Shown here in pieces: positions 33,515 to 37,375 of a DNA stretch of 37,375 bases. The translations under genes were made by a program, and so were the position numbers. How positions within the stretch are numbered: the first letter of the stretch is position 1; the number at the start of each line of letters is the position of its first letter. Location of the stretch: positions 1 through 37,375 of the forward strand of contig CAJOOZ010000111.1 in assembly GCA_905236705.1 (NCBI GenBank), read 5' to 3'. This DNA is from an uncultured Lachnospiraceae bacterium. GTDB lineage: Bacteria; Bacillota; Clostridia; Lachnospirales; Lachnospiraceae. Under the pieces are notes generated by a model that worked only from the letters and a program-made list of their open reading frames with translations, had not been told where the DNA came from and did not search any database.

Positions 33515-33877
33515 ATGGCAAAAAACATTTTGATTTGTGACGATGCAGCATTTATGAGAATGATGATCAAGGACATCCTGACCAAGAACGGCTACAATGT
33601 TGCGGGAGAAGCCGAGAATGGTGCCAAGGCTGTTGAGAAATACAATGAGCTCAAGCCGGATCTGGTTCTGATGGACATTACCATGCCGGAAATGGACGGT
33701 ATTGCAGCGCTGAAAAAGATCAAAGAGGGCGATGCCGGCGCCATGGTCATCATGTGTTCCGCAATGGGGCAGCAGGCGATGGTAATCGAGTCCATCCAGG
33801 CCGGTGCCAAGGATTTTATCGTGAAACCTTTCCAGGCGGATCGTGTAATCGAAGCAGTGAAAAAGGTAGTGGGCTGA
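33515..33877 (+). CDS. cheY: chemotaxis response regulator CheY
   Basis: This 120-residue single receiver domain has all key residues: acidic pair D9/D10 ('ILICDD'), phospho-acceptor D54 ('VLMDITMPEMDG'), switch Ser S82 and K104 in 'FIVKPFQ'. No output domain follows. Phosphorylated CheY binds FliM/FliY to change rotation; the FliY gene just upstream should dephosphorylate it. AGGAG (33503-33507) lies 7 bases from the ATG. The kinase CheA is not in this window. Confidence 0.96.
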   Translation: MAKNILICDDAAFMRMMIKDILTKNGYNVAGEAENGAKAVEKYNELKPDLVLMDITMPEMDGIAALKKIKEGDAGAMVIMCSAMGQQAMVIESIQAGAKDFIVKPFQADRVIEAVKKVVG

Positions 33878-33878
33878 T

Positions 33879-34277
33879 ATGCTGATCGCGCAAACGGGCG
33901 GATTGGATTCCGTGGTACGACTGATCACGGTGTTTATCATTTTCTTTTTCGTACTCGGGGTCACGTATTTTACATCCCGCTATGTGGCAGGGTTTCAGAA
34001 GAAAAGGATGGGATCTGCCAATATCGAGGTGATAGAAGCGGCGAGGATCTCACCGGGGACGGTGCTTGAGATCATCAGAGCGGGAGAAAAATATCTGCTG
34101 ATCGCTGTCGCCAAGGACGGTGTGACAATGCTTTCGGAGCTGACGGCAGAAGAACTGGATCTGACCGCATCCGGAGGAAATCCCGCGGATCGTTTTGCGC
34201 AGGTATTGGGCAGGGCTTCTGCAAAGCTGAGCCGCAGCCATACCCGGAAACAGGCTGATGACGAGGATAAATTATAG
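33879..34277 (+). CDS. fliO: flagellar biosynthetic protein FliO
   Basis: This 132-residue protein has one membrane segment near the N terminus (about 14-32) and a small cytoplasmic domain with 'GTVLEIIRAGEKYLLIAVAKDGVTML', the usual FliO strand pattern. The tail is charged. FliO assists assembly of the FliP ring of the export gate. It starts one base after the cheY stop and its own stop overlaps the fliP GTG, so all three are coupled. Confidence 0.88.
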   Translation: MLIAQTGGLDSVVRLITVFIIFFFVLGVTYFTSRYVAGFQKKRMGSANIEVIEAARISPGTVLEIIRAGEKYLLIAVAKDGVTMLSELTAEELDLTASGGNPADRFAQVLGRASAKLSRSHTRKQADDEDKL

Positions 34278-35191
34278 TGAGAAACGGACAAAGGCTGCGT
34301 ATGTGTGCGGCGTGGCTGATCATCATTGTGTTTATGGTCGGATTCCCCACTCTGGCGATTGCATCGGTGGGAAGCCAGACGACCAATGGATCAACCGGTT
34401 CCGCTATCGGTTCCAACGGTCTTGGTGACAGAACACGGGCGGGAGATACCACCCAGAGGACCAACCGTGTGGAGCCCGGAGAAGCTGAGACACCGGAACA
34501 GCTCGGGGAACTGAACATTGCAAATGATGTGACAATTACATACAACAACGGCAACGGGACGATTGCGGGATCCCTTCGGATCTTACTGATCCTGACGGCA
34601 ATAGCATTGGCTCCCACGCTTCTGATCTGTCTGACGAGCTTTACGAGAATACTGATCGTGCTGCATTTTACCAGACAGGCGTTGAATACACAGACGGCGC
34701 CGCCCAACATGGTCATGATCGGCCTGTCGCTGTTTCTGACTTGGTTCATCATGGCGCCCATTTTTACACAGATCAATGAGGAAGCGATCAAGCCCTTTGA
34801 AGCAGGAGAGATTACGCAGGAGGAGGCTATCGAGACTGGAATGGCGCCACTGCGTCAATTTATGTATGAGCAGACCCAGAAAAAGGATGCAAGGATGTTT
34901 CTGGAGATTTCCGGTACCGAGTGGTCTGATGATATGTCGATCGATGATATTCCTACCCAGGTGCTGATACCGGCCTTTATGGTATCAGAGCTCAGGACAG
35001 CGTTCATCATCGGATTTGTCATTTATATCCCGTTCCTGGTCATTGATATGGTGGTGGCGTCCGCCCTGATGGCCATGGGTATGATGATGCTCCCGCCGAC
35101 CACCATCTCCATGCCGTTCAAGATTCTTTTGTTCGTTCTGGCGGACGGGTGGAATCTGGTGATCGTCAATCTGGTCAAAACGTTTTACTAG
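34277..35191 (+). CDS. fliP: flagellar export gate protein FliP
   Basis: This 304-residue protein has a cleavable signal (about residues 1-30), then an unusual Ser/Thr/Gly/Asn-rich stretch of about 60 residues. The conserved core follows: 'SLRILLILTAIALAPTLLIC', 'SFTRILIVLHFTRQAL', and the last helices around 'MGMMMLPPTTISMPFKILLF'. FliP forms the export gate with FliQ and FliR. It is longer than most family members (about 220-260) because of the extracytoplasmic stretch. GTG 34277 overlaps the fliO stop (TAGTG) with GAGG at 34263-34266; ATG 34301 would shorten the signal and is the alternative. Confidence 0.95.
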   Translation: MRNGQRLRMCAAWLIIIVFMVGFPTLAIASVGSQTTNGSTGSAIGSNGLGDRTRAGDTTQRTNRVEPGEAETPEQLGELNIANDVTITYNNGNGTIAGSLRILLILTAIALAPTLLICLTSFTRILIVLHFTRQALNTQTAPPNMVMIGLSLFLTWFIMAPIFTQINEEAIKPFEAGEITQEEAIETGMAPLRQFMYEQTQKKDARMFLEISGTEWSDDMSIDDIPTQVLIPAFMVSELRTAFIIGFVIYIPFLVIDMVVASALMAMGMMMLPPTTISMPFKILLFVLADGWNLVIVNLVKTFY

Positions 35192-35202
35192 GAGGATGCA
35201 GG

Positions 35203-35472
35203 ATGTCGGTAGATCTGGTTACGGAAATGTGTTCGCAGGCTTTGTATATCGTGATTAAAACCGCAGCGCCGGTTTTGCTGGTGTCTCTTGTCATCGGTTT
35301 GCTCATCAGTATTTTTCAGACCGTGACATCCATTCAGGAACAGACTCTGACCAGTGTGCCCAAGATCATTTCCGTGTTTCTGACGCTGATGCTGCTCGGA
35401 GAGTGGATGTTGAACAACATGTCCGGCTTCATGACAGAATTGTGGTCGGATTTTTCTGTTTATATACGGTGA
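35203..35472 (+). CDS. fliQ: flagellar export gate protein FliQ
   Basis: This 89-residue protein has two hydrophobic hairpin helices. It starts 'MSVDLVTEMCSQALYIVIK' and contains 'VSLVIGLLISIFQTVTSIQEQTL', the FliQ signature. Length and position are normal. ATG 35203 has AGGAGG (35190-35195) 7 bases upstream. The longer frame from 35149 would start inside fliP and lacks a site, so it is rejected. Confidence 0.96.
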   Translation: MSVDLVTEMCSQALYIVIKTAAPVLLVSLVIGLLISIFQTVTSIQEQTLTSVPKIISVFLTLMLLGEWMLNNMSGFMTELWSDFSVYIR

Positions 35473-35476
35473 CCGT

Positions 35477-36262
35477 ATGGTTGATTTTTCCTTTCGCTAT
35501 CAGGAATTTGAAGTATTAATGCTATTCATAGTCAGAATGCTGGGATTTGTCTATGCCGCACCGTTTTTCGGGCAGCGCGGGATTCCGAATCAGGTCAAGA
35601 TCGCGTTGGCGGTATTTCTGGGATATCTGATCTATTTTGCGACATTGCCTCATCAGGCACTGGCCTATTCTTCGGTTTTGGAATATACCATTTTGGTCAT
35701 CAAAGAGTCCATCGTCGGGATCCTGATCGGATGGGCCGCAAATATCTGCCTTTCCATTGTGTTTTTTGCAGGACGTATCGTGGATATGGATATCGGGTTT
35801 TCGATGGTCAATGCCATTGATCCCACGACGCAGGAAAATGCCACGATATCGGGCTTTTATTACCAGTATGCGGTGATGCTGATGCTGCTGATCTCGGGCA
35901 TGTACAGATATGTGCTCGAGGCCATTGCCGAGAGTTATTCCCTGGTGCCTGTCGGTGGGGCGGTCTTCAATCTGGACAAGATGTATGACAGCATGCTGAA
36001 TTATCTGTCCGAGTATGTCAATATAGGCTTCAGGATCTGTATGCCGATCTTTACCGTGATCCTGGTGGTCAACGTGCTTCTGGGCATTCTGGCCAAGGTG
36101 GCACCCCAGATGAACATGTTTGCAGTGGGAATGCAGATCAAGATCCTCATGGGGCTTGGCGTCATGGTACTGACAACGGCAATGCTCCCGTATGTGGCTG
36201 ATTTTATCTATACCCAGACCAGGGTTATGGTGGTGTCGATTGTGGAGGCGATGATGCCGTGA
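35477..36262 (+). CDS. fliR: flagellar export gate protein FliR
   Basis: This 261-residue multi-helix membrane protein completes the FliP/FliQ/FliR gate. 'RMLGFVYAAPFFGQRGIPNQVKIAL' is the conserved N-terminal part, and 'FFAGRIVDMDIGFSMVNAIDP' is a strong FliR motif. There is no good ribosome binding site; ATG 35477 lies 4 bases after the fliQ stop, so translation is probably coupled to fliQ. The stop overlaps the flhB GTG by four bases. Confidence 0.95.
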   Translation: MVDFSFRYQEFEVLMLFIVRMLGFVYAAPFFGQRGIPNQVKIALAVFLGYLIYFATLPHQALAYSSVLEYTILVIKESIVGILIGWAANICLSIVFFAGRIVDMDIGFSMVNAIDPTTQENATISGFYYQYAVMLMLLISGMYRYVLEAIAESYSLVPVGGAVFNLDKMYDSMLNYLSEYVNIGFRICMPIFTVILVVNVLLGILAKVAPQMNMFAVGMQIKILMGLGVMVLTTAMLPYVADFIYTQTRVMVVSIVEAMMP

Positions 36263-37368
36263 TACGATTCGATCTTCAGTTCTTTGCAAAGGAAGGCCCC
36301 GGGGGCGAAAAAACCGAAGAAGCGACCGCCAAGAAACTGGAGGATGTCCGCAAAGAGGGACAGGTTGCAAAGAGCAAGGAAGTGACAAATGCCCTCACGC
36401 TGATCGGTCTGTTTCTGGCATTGAAGTTTCTGACCGGATATCTCGGCGAGAACTTTCTGGAACTGTTCTCCGCAACGTATCTGAGAATACCGGAGCTAAA
36501 GGGACTGGCAGACGGTCAGGTCAAGCAGCAGACGGTCATGGTGCTGCTGCACAATATGATGCTCAGTACGCTTCTGGCTGTGGGACCGTTTCTGCTGGTG
36601 GGATTTGTACTTTCATTCTTATCGGACTTTGTTCAGATCCCCTGGAAGATCACATCAAAACCGCTGCAGCCCAAGCTGAGCAAGCTGAATCCGATAAACG
36701 GATTCAAGAGGATTTTTTCGGTTCAGTCCCTGATCGAGCTGCTTAAATCGATCCTGAAGATCGTGCTGATCATTTACCTGGCATACTCAACGCTGAAAGA
36801 TCAGGCGAACATCATCTATCTGTTGTTTAATATGCCATTGTGGCAGGCAATCGCGGCCGCCGGTGAGATTGCCATCAATCTGGGACTCAAGATCGCATTT
36901 GTCTATATCATCATAGCTGCGCTGGATTTTGCATACCAGCGTCACAAGTTCAGAGAAGACAACAAGATGACCAAACAGGAGGTCAAGGACGAGTACAAGG
37001 ACTCCGAGGGAGATCCCCAGATCAAGGGCCAGCAGCGTCAGAGGATGCGTGAAGCTTCCCAGCGGCGTATGATTCAGCAGGTGCCCCAGGCAGACGTTGT
37101 CATCACCAACCCGACGCATTTTGCGGTGGCACTGAAATATGACACAGAGGTGGCACCGTCCCCCAGGGTGATCGCCAAAGGGCAGGACTATCTGGCACAA
37201 AGGATCAAAGAGATTGCCCGCGAAAACAGGGTTGAAGTCGTGGAAAACAAACCACTGGCCAGGATGCTCTATCACAATGTAGATGTGGATGAGCAGATTC
37301 CGCCGGAGCTCTTTGAGGCTGTGGCGCAGGTGCTGGCGTATGTATACCACCTGCAGGGAAAGGTTTGA
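36259..37368 (+). CDS. flhB: flagellar export switch protein FlhB
   Basis: This 369-residue protein has a charged start ('GGEKTEEATAKKLEDVRKEG'), four membrane helices and a cytoplasmic domain with the NPTH autocleavage motif at residues 284-287 ('VVITNPTHFAVALKY'). Cleavage between Asn and Pro lets FliK switch export from rod/hook to filament proteins. GTG 36259 overlaps the fliR stop (GTGA); no later ATG gives a full N-terminal domain. flhA would be expected beyond the right edge of the window. Confidence 0.97.
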   Translation: MIRFDLQFFAKEGPGGEKTEEATAKKLEDVRKEGQVAKSKEVTNALTLIGLFLALKFLTGYLGENFLELFSATYLRIPELKGLADGQVKQQTVMVLLHNMMLSTLLAVGPFLLVGFVLSFLSDFVQIPWKITSKPLQPKLSKLNPINGFKRIFSVQSLIELLKSILKIVLIIYLAYSTLKDQANIIYLLFNMPLWQAIAAAGEIAINLGLKIAFVYIIIAALDFAYQRHKFREDNKMTKQEVKDEYKDSEGDPQIKGQQRQRMREASQRRMIQQVPQADVVITNPTHFAVALKYDTEVAPSPRVIAKGQDYLAQRIKEIARENRVEVVENKPLARMLYHNVDVDEQIPPELFEAVAQVLAYVYHLQGKV

Positions 37369-37375
37369 ACTCAGC

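Noticed and set aside
36259-36291. FlhB start 'RFDLQFFA' resembles the opening of some phage capsid proteins
   Set aside because: The rest of the protein is an unmistakable FlhB with NPTH, and this opening is plausible for clostridial FlhB. There is no phage gene nearby.

Overview
The window comes from a motile, low-to-mid GC Gram-positive anaerobe, most likely a member of the Clostridia close to the Lachnospiraceae. The evidence is gene order (topA, codY, then a large flagellar operon starting at flgB), a CodY repressor with an exact CodY box, FliY instead of a short FliN, a YlxF/MotE-type gene between fliJ and fliK, strong GGAGG ribosome binding sites and frequent TTG/GTG starts. The genus cannot be named from the sequence alone. 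All supported genes are on the + strand, and no gene-free stretch exceeds about 190 bases. I saw no tRNA, rRNA, CRISPR array, insertion sequence or prophage.

Region 1 (1-14071) is the distal half of a type IV pilus / type II secretion-like operon. It holds the end of a PilN-like gene, a PilO-like gene, four pilin-like genes and one very large secreted protein. The four pilin-like proteins fit the GspH/I/J/K (FimU/PilV/PilW/PilX) tip set: a small GspH-like one of 172 aa, two large ones with the +5 Glu (477 and 882 aa), and an 886 aa GspK/PilX-like one without the +5 Glu. They are followed by a 1750 aa Sec-exported protein in the position that pilY1 occupies in Gram-negative minor-pilin operons. 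That protein has three recurring 'strand + DxxxxG' modules and a DxDxDGxxD calcium-type loop. This region is the best candidate for an under-described system: an oversized pilus tip. A perfect 13-bp terminator hairpin ends the operon.

Region 2 (about 14050-17192) carries topA and codY. topA has a plausible promoter overlapping the terminator. Upstream of codY is a good sigma-A promoter, with an exact 15-bp CodY box before it and a second, degenerate box over its -35, which points to autoregulation.

Region 3 (17193-28957) is the first flagellar transcription unit: flgB, flgC, fliE, fliF, fliG, fliH, fliI, fliJ, ylxF/motE-like, fliK, flgD, flgE. It is driven by a sigma-A-type promoter flanked by repeated GTGTTTTTT elements. 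It builds the rod, MS ring, switch base, export ATPase complex and hook, and ends at a GC-rich hairpin after flgE.

Region 4 (28958-37375) restarts at its own promoter: motA, motB, fliL, fliM, fliY, cheY, fliO, fliP, fliQ, fliR, flhB. It encodes the stator, the switch with its response regulator and CheY-P phosphatase, and the membrane export gate. flhA and other late genes would be expected beyond the right edge. The small flbD/swrD gene often found between flgE and motA is absent here.
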